A stretch of DNA of 64,000 nucleotides from Xylocopilactobacillus apis (lineage in GTDB: Bacteria; Bacillota; Bacilli; Lactobacillales; Lactobacillaceae): the NCBI RefSeq assembly GCF_033095965.1, contig NZ_AP026801.1:1446001-1510000 (forward strand), written 5' to 3'. A program made the position numbers and the translations under genes. This document shows, one piece after another, positions 39,329-49,600 of the stretch. The notes under the pieces were generated by a model. It worked only from the letters and a program-made list of their open reading frames with translations, did not search any database and had not been told where the DNA came from. The first letter of the stretch is position 1. Each line of letters starts with the position of its first letter.

Positions 39329-42300
39329 TTAATAACTTCTAAAACCGGCGTAATCTCCCTGGATCCACTGGTCTTTACCGACCTTGTAAAATCCATTCTG
39401 CTTGCCACTTACTTTCCACCGGCTGCCATGCATCAGTTTGCGTCCTGGATAGTAGCCGTTTGTCGTACTTGCACTCTTCCACAGGTTAACCCCATAGCCC
39501 TTCTTGTAAACGATCATCACCTCACCTCTTAATGGAGTTACCGTGTTGATTGGACTAAATGTGACGTACTTACCGTTAATCCACTGGTTATCTCCTACTC
39601 GGTAGAAAGTCTCGCCTTTGGCGTTCACTGCCCTTTGGCTGATCTTCCAAGCAGTTCCATGTGCTAATCTCTGTCCAGTTCCTGCTCCAGCGGGGGCATT
39701 GTACACCATAATGCCATAACCTGGTACATAATTGATATACCCCACTGCTTTATAAGCATTGATGTTCCAATCATCGGTACTTGGTGTTGTAATGCTGCCA
39801 TTAGATGGTAATACGGTAATGTTTCTTACCATCTCAGTTACTGCACCACTGACACTGGTTGCTTTATATGTTAACTGGTAAATCCCTGGCTTATGAGTAT
39901 CCACTATCCCTGTTACCGTAACCTTCGGAGTGCCGTCTGCGTTCTTGGCGATTCCTTCAAAGTTAGGCAGCTTGTTATAATCGCCCCCATAATTATTAAA
40001 GATTGACCATGATCCTACTACTTTGTAGTTATTGATATCAAACTTATCTCCGGTGTGAATTGTGGTATTAGTTGTGCCTTGGAAACTAAATACCGGTGCT
40101 GATGAATCACTTACGGTTACTGGTACCGTGATACTTGCCGTATCCTTGGAGTTGCTTGGATTAGTGTAAGTATAAACTACTGGATAAGTTCCAGCTTTAG
40201 TGATGTCTACCTTACTAACATCAGCAGTTAAAGCCGTAAATGGGATCCCAGTTATGGTTCCTTTGTTATCTGCTTCTTTTAAGTTGACTCCGCCTCGATA
40301 GAAGTCTCCTTGGTGGTTAGTAATAGCAGTGTTGTATTCACCACTATTATCCGTATAACCTTTTGGCCACTGCGCATAAGAGTTTTTAGTATCGGAGTTA
40401 CTGATTCCGAAACCGCCATAGAGATAAAGTGGCGAGTTAACTCCGGCTCCCGTGTCCGTTTGTTTGAAGCTGCCGTCATTTTGCTGCCAGCTGTCAAGGA
40501 AGGTTGATACTAAGATCTGCTGTAATTTAGCTGTGCTGCCAATAAGGTCAGGATTCCCAGCAACCAATGTCTTAGAAAGCAGATTCTTGAAGTTCTGCGG
40601 AACATCGGCAGCTTTCAAGACTGCTCCATCATCGTAAGTAGTAGTATAAGGACGGAAATTAACGTTAAATGGATCGTTACCGCCGCTGATATCTGTTGTC
40701 GAGAATGATGGTTTTGTATCCTGCTTAGTTGGTGCTGATACTGCTGCTTTGTCATAAATTACGACATTGATCCGAGCCTTACCTGCATTACGTTTCATTC
40801 TTGGCAAAGATGCTTCCATCCACTTAATTGATTTAACATCATTTACAGATTTACCTGTTACTTTAGCAACTTCATTTGCCAACTGGTCTTCAGAAACGCC
40901 TTGTTTTTCAGATGCATCTTTAATTGAAACAAATTTATAACCTGTTCCATCAGTACCATAACCGTTACCGTCACCACCAGTATTGGAGAATTCATTTTTA
41001 ATTTTAGATGCATCGTCACCATCAGCAACCACTTTGTTATAATCTTTGTTTTGCGTTGGATCGTTATACATTGCGGTTAATTTAAGAATTTGTTCCGCAT
41101 TTTGTTCCGGTGTTAATCCGTGAGTAGTATCATTAACTCCATACGGATAATACTCTCCATCGATCGTAACTCCCGCTTTTGGATCATTACTAGGATCATT
41201 GATCATGTCAGTTGATACTGGTCCAATCGAGAAATCTTGGGAAACAAAGAAACGGCTATTGTTTTTATGTGAACCTGTCTTTGAAAATGCACCTTTAGGA
41301 TTGTTATATAGGTTTGAATTATAATAAGCTCTCTTGGACTGTGAAGTTTGAGCGATGTGGTCACCTAACACATATAATCCAACATTTTTTGTTGAATCAT
41401 TAACTCCAAACAATCCAGTTAAATAATATTTAGATTCATAGTTTGGAGAATCAACAATTTCTAACGTATTTTCATCAAAATTTCCTTTAACATCACTTAC
41501 ATTTTTATTGTAAATTAAGGGGTTTGGATTTTTAGTATAAACAAATTCATTACCAACTTTTTCTTTTGTTCTAGTGTTTTTATCCCACGTTTGAACAAAT
41601 ACATCCGTATCATCCAAAACTTTAACTTTATAAAACACATCGTTTCCCTGTATTCTATCATCAATTACTAAATTAAGATTCGGAATTGATAATTTTGGAT
41701 GATTCATAGTCGTTTTATGCATGGTCCCTGAAAGTATTTGGTAAATACCATTTACAGAAGTTGGATAACCTGCCTCTCTCACATTAGAATCTGGGTTTTC
41801 ACCATCAGAACCAAATACGCCAAATTTATTTAATGTCCCTCGGGAAACAGTAGACCATCCTGAGTGTAAAAGAATTTTAAGATCTGGATCTTCATTAAAG
41901 GCATTATAAATTAAATTTTTTTTGGTTGTTAAATTAGATGTTGCATCGGTAGGTTTTTTTCGATTATAGACTGCATAGTAAAAGTAATATTTTAGAGACG
42001 ACGAAGTATCTTTAACTTTTATTGGGTATAAGTATCCATTTCCTGAATTGGTAGTCGGTTCTGTTAATTCAATTACATGTGCCCCATTTTTATCGGGATT
42101 TGGATTATCTGGTTGATCCAAATCTAAAGTCGTTTGAGGTTGAATTGTTGAATTAGACTGATCGTCTTCTAGCGGCTTCCCATCGACGGTTTTTGCTCCC
42201 GCACTACTCATGACCGTTGAATACGGATTATCATAAGACTTATAAACCCAGGCTGATGCTGGTGCTTCATAAGTGAAACTCTTTTTAATTTGTCCGCTTT

Positions 42301-44176
42301 GACTTATCTCAGAAAAAGATCCATTCTGAGCAATTTGATTTGTTATATCTTTAACATCGTTACTTTGTAAAGCAGGACTATTCATCACAAAATGATTAGC
42401 ATCATAGGACTCTTTTAAATACTTATTTTTCGGCTGTTTAAATAAATGCTGAACTTTACCAACATTAGTGGATTTTGTTGCTTTCGATTTTGTAGAATAC
42501 CTATAGTCACTAATCCCTGGATCATCACCGATGCCAGCTACGTGGATTTTATCATAAGCAGACATTAAACTTGAATCGTTTGGTTCAATAGCATCCGATT
42601 TATCGTAAGGTGAACCTTCTGAAACATCAGCATCAGGCAGAGATTCTGCTGATTTGGTAGTCATACCACCTGCAAGAAGCTTATTGGTATCAATCATGTG
42701 ATCTCCACCACCAAACCATCCATCTGCTCCCGGTGTTTCGGAAGTAGTATAAATCCTCGGATCTTCAACTGAATTTGGGAGAGGAATGGCGAAAGCCGTT
42801 GAATGTTTCCCTCCAAAATTAGAGTTAAATACATTATTATATTCACGATACTGTAAAGTTTTCGGAGATCCTAGGTCAAGTTTATGATTAGGCCCATTAA
42901 CTCCATAAACAACTTCAGGGGCAAAATTATAAATATTTTTTTGGTTATAATTTGCTGAACCATTCAATTCCATATAAGGATTTGCTTCAGGGAAAGGATT
43001 AGTCGTTGTCCCCGAATTATAATTATACCTCTCAGCTTCATACACGTGACTATATGAAACATCAGCCCAAGTTTTATTCGTACCCTCTATCTTCTTACTG
43101 CCTTCAGGCTTACCTGAAGTAGTAGCTGCTTGAACCGCCTTCATTGGAGCTGTTTCTCTAAGCGAGTTATTAACGGTTAATTTTCTCTTTGAAATTAACT
43201 CAGCAACTTGTTGAGCAGTAGTGCCCCGTGGTACGACAATGGTCCCCGCACCATCATTTCCGTCAACCCAAAATGTTGATTCTTTTGAAAATGAGATGCT
43301 GTCAATCGTCGACTGCGGAGCAGTGGTCATGTTCAATCCAGCAATATCAGTGTTGTTGTTATCAAGCGCATAAACGCTATTATCGATATAATTATTAACT
43401 TTATATCCTTCAACACCTCTTGGCATCGTCTTATTATTCAGTTTAAAAATAGCCGTTGCTTTCTTGCCAGTACTCTTACTCTGAGCAACAATCGTAATGC
43501 TGCTCGTTGCTTCCCGGATAATATTGGCTTCATTTTGCGCTACGTTATCATAGCCATTAACATAAATTTGCGCATATGCATCATCAGCATTACCAAAGAA
43601 CGCTGTCCCTAATACATCAGAAATATTATGTCCTAAACTCTTGTTGCTTGGATCATCAATAATTCTTCCCCTGATCACTCCAGTGCCATCTGAATCTTGT
43701 GGATCGTTATCACTAGCGACTGCTGCTTGTTCTAATCTTGCACCAATTCCACTTTTCGCATTGTTAAAATCAAGAATCTGCGCAATAAATCCTAAAGCAA
43801 CACTATACTTGTTATAAGTATCTTTATAACTAGCGTTCGCATTATTTCCCGTTGTGTCATTAAAAAGAACTTTGCGAGCGTCTGAATCTTTATCATTAGT
43901 TGCAATAGAAAGATCAATCAACTGACGGACTAATACTTGAGCAGAAGGGTTCTCTCCTAACGCTTCTTTCGTCGGATACCAATCAACAATTCCGTCACTA
44001 GGACCTGCATTTTGCAAAAGTTGGTCATAATCCCCCAGTCCGGGATCATCGACATCATAATCCCAGGTATTATCGGCTTGAACTGGGACAGCTTGCGTCA
44101 CTGCACTCATTGCACTTGCAACGGGCGACAGCAATAACAGCGCTGTACCAGCTAAGCCAGTAAGTTTTAACTTCAT
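39329..44176 (-). CDS. Giant SLAP-anchored secreted surface protein, copy 3
   Basis: 1615 residues, the longest copy. Signal peptide about 1-34 (LTGLAGTALLLLSPVASA, cleavage near VQA). N block about 35-258, nearly identical to copy 4 over the first about 250 codons including the DNA. Variable middle about 258-1150. C block from about 1150, Ig-like module about 1358-1470, SLAP repeats about 1472-1615, nearly identical to copy 5 in DNA and in the 3' flank. It therefore looks like a mosaic of the copy 4 and copy 5 lineages. No LPxTG. RBS AGGAGAA. Confidence 0.88.
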   Translation of the reverse strand: MKLKLTGLAGTALLLLSPVASAMSAVTQAVPVQADNTWDYDVDDPGLGDYDQLLQNAGPSDGIVDWYPTKEALGENPSAQVLVRQLIDLSIATNDKDSDARKVLFNDTTGNNANASYKDTYNKYSVALGFIAQILDFNNAKSGIGARLEQAAVASDNDPQDSDGTGVIRGRIIDDPSNKSLGHNISDVLGTAFFGNADDAYAQIYVNGYDNVAQNEANIIREATSSITIVAQSKSTGKKATAIFKLNNKTMPRGVEGYKVNNYIDNSVYALDNNNTDIAGLNMTTAPQSTIDSISFSKESTFWVDGNDGAGTIVVPRGTTAQQVAELISKRKLTVNNSLRETAPMKAVQAATTSGKPEGSKKIEGTNKTWADVSYSHVYEAERYNYNSGTTTNPFPEANPYMELNGSANYNQKNIYNFAPEVVYGVNGPNHKLDLGSPKTLQYREYNNVFNSNFGGKHSTAFAIPLPNSVEDPRIYTTSETPGADGWFGGGDHMIDTNKLLAGGMTTKSAESLPDADVSEGSPYDKSDAIEPNDSSLMSAYDKIHVAGIGDDPGISDYRYSTKSKATKSTNVGKVQHLFKQPKNKYLKESYDANHFVMNSPALQSNDVKDITNQIAQNGSFSEISQSGQIKKSFTYEAPASAWVYKSYDNPYSTVMSSAGAKTVDGKPLEDDQSNSTIQPQTTLDLDQPDNPNPDKNGAHVIELTEPTTNSGNGYLYPIKVKDTSSSLKYYFYYAVYNRKKPTDATSNLTTKKNLIYNAFNEDPDLKILLHSGWSTVSRGTLNKFGVFGSDGENPDSNVREAGYPTSVNGIYQILSGTMHKTTMNHPKLSIPNLNLVIDDRIQGNDVFYKVKVLDDTDVFVQTWDKNTRTKEKVGNEFVYTKNPNPLIYNKNVSDVKGNFDENTLEIVDSPNYESKYYLTGLFGVNDSTKNVGLYVLGDHIAQTSQSKRAYYNSNLYNNPKGAFSKTGSHKNNSRFFVSQDFSIGPVSTDMINDPSNDPKAGVTIDGEYYPYGVNDTTHGLTPEQNAEQILKLTAMYNDPTQNKDYNKVVADGDDASKIKNEFSNTGGDGNGYGTDGTGYKFVSIKDASEKQGVSEDQLANEVAKVTGKSVNDVKSIKWMEASLPRMKRNAGKARINVVIYDKAAVSAPTKQDTKPSFSTTDISGGNDPFNVNFRPYTTTYDDGAVLKAADVPQNFKNLLSKTLVAGNPDLIGSTAKLQQILVSTFLDSWQQNDGSFKQTDTGAGVNSPLYLYGGFGISNSDTKNSYAQWPKGYTDNSGEYNTAITNHQGDFYRGGVNLKEADNKGTITGIPFTALTADVSKVDITKAGTYPVVYTYTNPSNSKDTASITVPVTVSDSSAPVFSFQGTTNTTIHTGDKFDINNYKVVGSWSIFNNYGGDYNKLPNFEGIAKNADGTPKVTVTGIVDTHKPGIYQLTYKATSVSGAVTEMVRNITVLPSNGSITTPSTDDWNINAYKAVGYINYVPGYGIMVYNAPAGAGTGQRLAHGTAWKISQRAVNAKGETFYRVGDNQWINGKYVTFSPINTVTPLRGEVMIVYKKGYGVNLWKSASTTNGYYPGRKLMHGSRWKVSGKQNGFYKVGKDQWIQGDYAGFRSY

Positions 44177-44209
44177 AAATTTCTCCTTTTTTCGAAGTAT
44201 TCAAGTTAC

Positions 44210-44256
44210 ATTATAAAACAATATCATATTTTTTCATTGTTTTTTTTTTTTTTTTT
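44210..44256 (-). promoter_or_regulatory. Promoter and 17-nt poly(A) tract of surface gene 3
   Basis: Minus strand: A17 (44240-44256), then CAATGAAAAAATATGATATT, then TATAAT (44210-44215). No good -35 hexamer; the tract sits just upstream of where it should be. Two bases longer than the tracts of the other copies. Confidence 0.55.
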
Positions 44257-44346
44257 ATTAGCGTCATTTTTTATGAGAAAAAATTAAAAATCAAGATTCC
44301 TCTTTTTAATTGCCGATCATTTTAATCTTTGGTTCCCCGCTAATAA
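44255..44346. repeat. Inverted-repeat-bounded element, copy B
   Basis: 92 nt with 9-bp perfect arms TTATTAGCG (44255-44263) and CGCTAATAA (44338-44346). The interior is roughly three-quarters identical to copy C at 51438-51529. Confidence 0.65.
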
Positions 44347-44380
44347 CATGTTATGAAGTTTGATTTAAATATAAAAACAT

Positions 44381-44533
44381 CGAGGTTATTTTAAATGAAT
44401 TGGGATCGACTCCAAATTATGTTCTATAAAAAATTGTCAATTTGCTTTTAACTTGGAACAAACCCAAGATACTCCCGTGCATTCATTTGAAAATTCCGGG
44501 GAAATCAAAAAGTGGATAGAAGATGAGGGCTAA
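44381..44533 (+). pseudogene. Decayed RelB/DinJ-type antitoxin gene
   Basis: The DNA aligns with the intact antitoxin gene at 51586-51861: TTTTAAATGAATTGGG for TTTTAAACGAATTAGG, ATGTTCTATAAAAAATTGTC for ATGTTCTATAAGAGAATTGTC, and an ending AAAAAGTGGATAGAAGATGA that matches the QKWLEDED codons. Start, several frames and the middle are lost, and no toxin gene follows. The element, then antitoxin order matches that at 51438-51861, so this is the worn-out half of a duplicated block. Confidence 0.75.
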
Positions 44534-44534
44534 C

Positions 44535-44571
44535 AAAAAAAGACTCGGTATGTTGCTCCGAATCCTTTTTT
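44535..44571. terminator. Repeated terminator, copy after yoeB
   Basis: AAAGACTCGG and CCGAATCCTTTTTT around TATGTTGCT, between the antitoxin relic (plus) and the toxin gene (minus). It can act in both directions. Confidence 0.75.
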
Positions 44572-44578
44572 GTGTCAC

Positions 44579-44833
44579 TTAGTAATGAGCCCATAGCGAA
44601 TAGATTATTACTAATCGCTCTTTTTTAAAAATCTTATAGACTACCCGATGTTGTTCATTTAACCGCCGAGAATAAAAACCTGCAGCTGGCGGAACTAATT
44701 TTTCAAATGATTGGATGGGGTTATAGGGATTTTCTTCTAAAGTTTCCTTGATCTCAAAAAAAATATTTTTTAACGGGCTGTGAAGAACTTTTTTCAAATC
44801 CTTTTTGTCAGTTGTTGCAATCTTAATTTTTAC
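44579..44833 (-). CDS. yoeB: YoeB/Txe family toxin, probable start-codon defect
   Basis: RelE-superfamily mRNA interferase partner of the YefM gene just upstream. C-terminal signature FYSRRLNEQHRVVYKI and LVIIYSLWAHY are typical YoeB. The homologous reading begins VKIKIATTDKKDLKKV, giving 84 residues (the family length), but its first codon is GTA (44831-44833), not a start. The frame is also the same as that of yefM, separated only by TAA CGG. The first usual start is a TTG at 44797 (72 residues) without a good ribosome site. An ATT start or an inactive toxin are both possible. Confidence 0.75.
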   Translation of the reverse strand, partial: VKIKIATTDKKDLKKVLHSPLKNIFFEIKETLEENPYNPIQSFEKLVPPAAGFYSRRLNEQHRVVYKIFKKERLVIIYSLWAHY

Positions 44834-44836
44834 CCG

Positions 44837-45112
44837 TTATTCATTTTCGAGATCTTGAATCATCTGATCTAAATCAACTGATTCGTCATTTTCTCTATTT
44901 TTTGCATCACGAATTTGTCCATTAAGAATTAATTTCATCGTTTCCTGTAAAGAATCGTAATCTTTTTTAGCGATCAAAACCGCGCTTTTACTTTTATCAG
45001 TTCCTTGGATAATAACCGGCTTAGAATCTCTATTGACGTTACTAATAATTTTATAAAGATTTTTACGAGCCGCCGTAGGTGTCAAAATTTTTTCCACTTG
45101 CTTATCCCTCAT
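44837..45112 (-). CDS. yefM: YefM/Phd family antitoxin
   Basis: 91 residues. N-terminal DNA-binding Phd/YefM fold (LTPTAARKNLYKIISNVNRD, KPVIIQG, SAVLIAKKDYDSLQET), C-terminal acidic tail (DESVDLDQMIQDLENE) that would neutralise the toxin. Its stop lies four codons before the toxin homology begins. Inserted between surface genes 3 and 4. Confidence 0.9.
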   Translation of the reverse strand: MRDKQVEKILTPTAARKNLYKIISNVNRDSKPVIIQGTDKSKSAVLIAKKDYDSLQETMKLILNGQIRDAKNRENDESVDLDQMIQDLENE

Positions 45113-45137
45113 TTTTCTTAATTATAATGTACGTCAG

Positions 45138-45160
45138 CAAAAAAGAATCGGTATGTTGTA
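45138..45160. repeat. Half copy of the repeated terminator
   Basis: AAAAAAGAATCGGTATGTTG contains the left arm and most of the loop of the repeated terminator, but the right arm (CCGAATCC) is missing, replaced by TACTACTCT. A probable recombination or deletion scar beside the ATPase gene. Confidence 0.6.
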
Positions 45161-45165
45161 CTACT

Positions 45166-46455
45166 CTATGATCCTATCATTGAAATTGGAATGACATGAA
45201 CATGATCCTGATTACGAGTGTATGCCACCTTACCTGTATTTAATAAAACTTTTGTGACCTCAAATTCACCTTTCACCAATTCCTCAAACCAATTTAAATG
45301 TTTAACATAACTGTCTTTTGCTTCTGGGTCAGCTTTAACTTCAAATAAAATTAAATGATTTTGCTTTTGAATAATAAAATCAACCTCGTGAGTACCAGTA
45401 TGATTGCGAAAATGGGAAAGTTTAGCATCATTTGCTTCAGCATATACGATTAAACTTTGATAAACCAGTGATTCAAGAAGCTGTCCAATAAAACTCTGAT
45501 TAAAAATTCCGATATAACTTGGAACTTTATAATTTACTAATTGAGCCTGATCAACTCCTAATATTTCAAGAGCAATTGCTGGATCTAACATAAAATGTTT
45601 TGGCGCACGGGCAAGATTCGAATAGATTTTACCTACTGGCAAAAATGAAGGGACTTCATCAATAATATCGAGAATCTTTAAAGCTTCGTGATAGTATTCA
45701 ATCGTTTTACGAGATGCTGATTCAGAATTGTTAGCCATTGCAGCCTGCCAGATTGTTTGAAATTTTGTTGTGGTGCCAATAGCCGCCGCGTAAGATTTGA
45801 TCCAAGACAATAGGCTTTCAGGCTTTTTAATCATAAATCCATTTTCTTGAAAATCATGATCAACAATGTTATTTACATAACTTTGCAGCAAGAGATGGCG
45901 CGCATGTTCACTTTTATTTCTAATTCCTGGAAAACCTGACCGAAAAATTTCATCTAAATAATCTGTTAAAGTTTTATCAGTAATCCCACTAATTTTCTGT
46001 TCTTGATTCATTTCTAACAAATCGCCAACTCTTAGATAACGATCCGACATTTGTCGTTCCTCAATTGAAAAAGGACGAAGTGTCATCCGGATAATTCTTC
46101 CCGCACCGCTATGAATCCGACTATTTACTTTAATACTGCTGCCAGTAAACAACACACTCCCCGCAGGTAATCCTTGATCGACTTGGTGCCTGACAAACGA
46201 CCATACTTCAGGTAATAACTGCCACTCATCTATTAGAACTGGAATCTCATTATTTAAAATTATTTCAGGTGAATTTTTCAGCAGCAACCTGATCGATTCG
46301 TTATCTAAATCATAAACCGTCTTGGCTAACTGCAGACAAGTTTCTGTCTTACCAACCGCCTTTGCTCCCTCGATTAAAATTGCAGGTAATTCTTCTAAAT
46401 TTCTTTTGAGTAGTTGATCAATAATTCGTTTTTGGTATGCATTTGCTGATTTCAC
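45166..46455 (-). CDS. AAA-type ATPase with DUF4143 C-terminal domain
   Basis: 429 residues. Walker A in EGAKAVGKTETCLQ (about 30-40), Walker B-like VLIDEWQLLPE, FTGSS sensor; the C-terminal about 170-420 region is DUF4143 with the PD-(D/E)XK-like core (HEVDFII...ILFEVKAD). Such proteins are widespread, often in variable islands, and of unknown function; a toxin- or defence-related role has been suspected. Lies alone between the YefM/YoeB pair and surface gene 4. Confidence 0.9.
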   Translation of the reverse strand: MKSANAYQKRIIDQLLKRNLEELPAILIEGAKAVGKTETCLQLAKTVYDLDNESIRLLLKNSPEIILNNEIPVLIDEWQLLPEVWSFVRHQVDQGLPAGSVLFTGSSIKVNSRIHSGAGRIIRMTLRPFSIEERQMSDRYLRVGDLLEMNQEQKISGITDKTLTDYLDEIFRSGFPGIRNKSEHARHLLLQSYVNNIVDHDFQENGFMIKKPESLLSWIKSYAAAIGTTTKFQTIWQAAMANNSESASRKTIEYYHEALKILDIIDEVPSFLPVGKIYSNLARAPKHFMLDPAIALEILGVDQAQLVNYKVPSYIGIFNQSFIGQLLESLVYQSLIVYAEANDAKLSHFRNHTGTHEVDFIIQKQNHLILFEVKADPEAKDSYVKHLNWFEELVKGEFEVTKVLLNTGKVAYTRNQDHVHVIPISMIGS

Positions 46456-46572
46456 TTAAAATGGTCTCCTCGTTTTAAAACAATTTTATTGTACTACTCA
46501 AATTTGACGGTTTCAATTACGCAAATTTCTCGATTTTAAATACGCAATTTTGTAGGTTTATAATTTTGCAAA

Positions 46573-46605
46573 CAAAAAGGACTCGGTATGTTGCTCCGAA
46601 TCCTT
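46573..46605 (-). terminator. Terminator of surface-protein gene 4 (repeat-family member)
   Basis: AAAAAGGACTCGG and CCGAATCCTT around TATGTTGCT. The preceding TATAATTTTGCAAA is shared with the flank of gene 3. Confidence 0.75.
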
Positions 46606-46649
46606 CTATAACGTGTTTTTAAAAGTGAGAATTATGAAATTTAAATTTT

Positions 46650-49600
46650 TTAGTAGGCTTTATAACCCGCGTAATCGGCCTGGATCCACTGATCTTTGCC
46701 AACCTTGTAGAATCCATTCTGCTTGCCGCTTACTTTCCACCGGCTTCCATGCATTAACTTGCGTCCCGGATAGAAGCCATTTGTCGTGCTGGCACTCTTC
46801 CAAAGATTAACGCCATAGCCCTTCTTGTAGACAATCATCACTTCTCCTCGTAATGGAATTACCGTGTTAATTGGACTAAATGTGACATACTTCCCGTTAA
46901 TCCACTGATTGTTGCCTACCCGGTAGAAAGTCTCGCCTTTGGCGTTCACTGCCCTTTGACTAATCTTCCAGGCAGTGCCATGTGCTAACCTTTGACCAGT
47001 CCCTGCTCCAGCTGGGGCATTGTACACCATGATTCCATAACCTGGTACATAATTGATATACCCCACTGCTTTGTAAGCATTGATGTTCCAATCAATAGTA
47101 TCTGGATTACTTGGATTACTGCTGCCATTTGTTGGTAAGACGGTAATGTTTCTTACCATCTCAGTTACTGCTCCACTGGTACTGGTTGCTTTATAGGTTA
47201 ACTGATAAATCCCTGGTTTATGAGTATCTACCGTCCCTGTTACTGTAACCTTCGGGGTGCCGTCTGTGTTCTTCGCAATTCCTTCAAAGTTAGGCAGCTT
47301 GTTATAGTCTCCGCCATAGTTGTTGAAGATTGACCATGATCCTACTACTTTGTAATTATGGATGTCAAACTTATCTCCGGTGTGAATCGTAGTATTGGTT
47401 GTTCCCTGGAAACTAAACACGGGAGCTGATGAATCACTTACCGTGACTGGAACGGTAATACTTGCCGTATCCTTTGAGTTGCTTGGATTAGTGTAAGTAT
47501 AGACTACGGGATAAGTCCCGGCTTTGGTAATGTCTACCTTGCTGACATCGGCGGTTAAAGAAGTAAATGGAATTCCCGTAATTGTTCCCTTATTATCTGC
47601 TACTTTTAAGTTAACACCACCTCGGTAGAAGTCCCCTTGGTGGTTAGTAATAGCTGTGTTGTATTCACCACTATTATCAGTGTAACCTTTCGGCCAGTGC
47701 GCATAGGAGTTCTTGGTATCGGAGTTACTGATCCCAAAACCGCCATACATGTATAATGGTGAATTTACTCCAGCTCCCGTGTCAGTCTGTTTGAAGCTGC
47801 CGTCATTTTGCTGCCAGCTGTCAAGAAAGGTTGATACTAAGATCTGCTGCAATTTAGCAGTGCTTCCGACAAGATCAGGATTACCAGCAACCAATGTCTT
47901 AGAAAGCAGATTCTTAAAGTTCTGCGGAACATCAGCAGCTTTTAAGACTGCACCATCATCATAAGTTGTAGTGTAAGGTCTAAAACTTACATTGAATGGA
48001 TCATTACCACCACTGATATCAGTTGTTGAGAATGATGGCTTTGTATCTTCTTTAGTAGGAGCTGATACTGCTGCTTTGTCATAAATTACGACATTGATGC
48101 GGGCTGTACCAGCGTTACTCTTAACACGGGGCAGTGATGCTTCAAGCCATTTAGTTCTCTTAACATCTTGAACAGTCTTACCGGTAACTTTTGCAACTTC
48201 GTTAGCCAATGCATCTACGGTAGTACCTTGATTCTTTGCTGCATCGTCAAGAGTGACTAACTTATAGCCGTTAGCTGCAGTAAATTCATTTTTGACTTCT
48301 GCATCTCGTTTCGTAATATTTTTAGGATTCTTAGTAGGATCGTTATATTTAATAGTTAAATCAAGAATTTTTTGTGCATTTTCTTCTAATGTTCCAGTAT
48401 TCGAAGTCTTATAAGCTGGATAAGTGTCCGAACCAATTTTTAGATCTGTACCCCCCGGATCACTAACCATATCACTTGAAACTGGTCCAACAGAGAAATC
48501 TTGTGATACGAAAAAGCGACTATTATTAGTTTCTTTTTTGTCTTTACCGTCATCCTTTTTAGCAAATGAACCCTCTGGATTATTATAAAGATTTGAATTG
48601 AAGTATGCTCTTTTTGACTGAGAAGTTTGAGAGATGTGATCGCCTAATACATAATCTGTAATATTACCAGAACTATCAAAATATATAACGCCAGTTAGGT
48701 AGTATCTTGATTCAAAGTTCGGTGAATCAACTTCCCCCAAGGTTAAATTGCTAAAACTTGCTGCTGAACCGTTCTGTAATGTTAAATTCTTATTATAAAT
48801 TAATGGCTGAGGATTATCGATAATATTGCCAGATGCATCCTTTATTCTGGTGTTCTTATCCCATGTCTGTACAAAAAATCCAGCATCATCTCTTAAAACT
48901 AAGCTTTTATACTTTTGAACACCACCATCTACTTTGGTATCCATTCCACCACCACTAAAATTAATAGAATAATTTGCTGTTGCACTACCACTTAAAAGAC
49001 CGCTATCAATTCCTCCCGTTTCTTTATAACTAGGGTTGGGGTTTTCACCATCAGTTCCAATAACTCCGTATTTAACTAACGTTCCAGCTTTACCTGCCCC
49101 AATCTTAAATGTTCCAGTTGATATAGGATTTGAAACACTACCATTGGTAGTTGCTTTGCTAAAATCAAGTGTCAAAGAATTATTACTAATATTATTTGAA
49201 GTCGCATTTAAAGTTTGAAATACACCCGCATAAAAATATTTATCTTTATGATTAGTTGGATCTTTTCCAAGATATTCTAAGTATGAAGGTTTTCCTGAAG
49301 TCCCATCACCCAAAGAAATAGGATTAGTTGATGAATCAGGATCGGCATCATTAGGATTGTTAAGATCCAATTTTTTCTGAGGCTGAATAGTTTTATTTTT
49401 TTGATCTGCACTTGATGTGTCTATTGGAACACCATCAATTGTTTGAGCTCCAGCACTACTAGTAACGGTAGAATAGGGATTATTATACGATTTGTACAAC
49501 CAAGCAGAGACAGGAGTTTCATAGGTAAAGCTCTTTTTAATTTCTGCATTAGGGTCAGTACCCGTAAAACTACCATTACTTGCGATTTTATTTGCAATAT

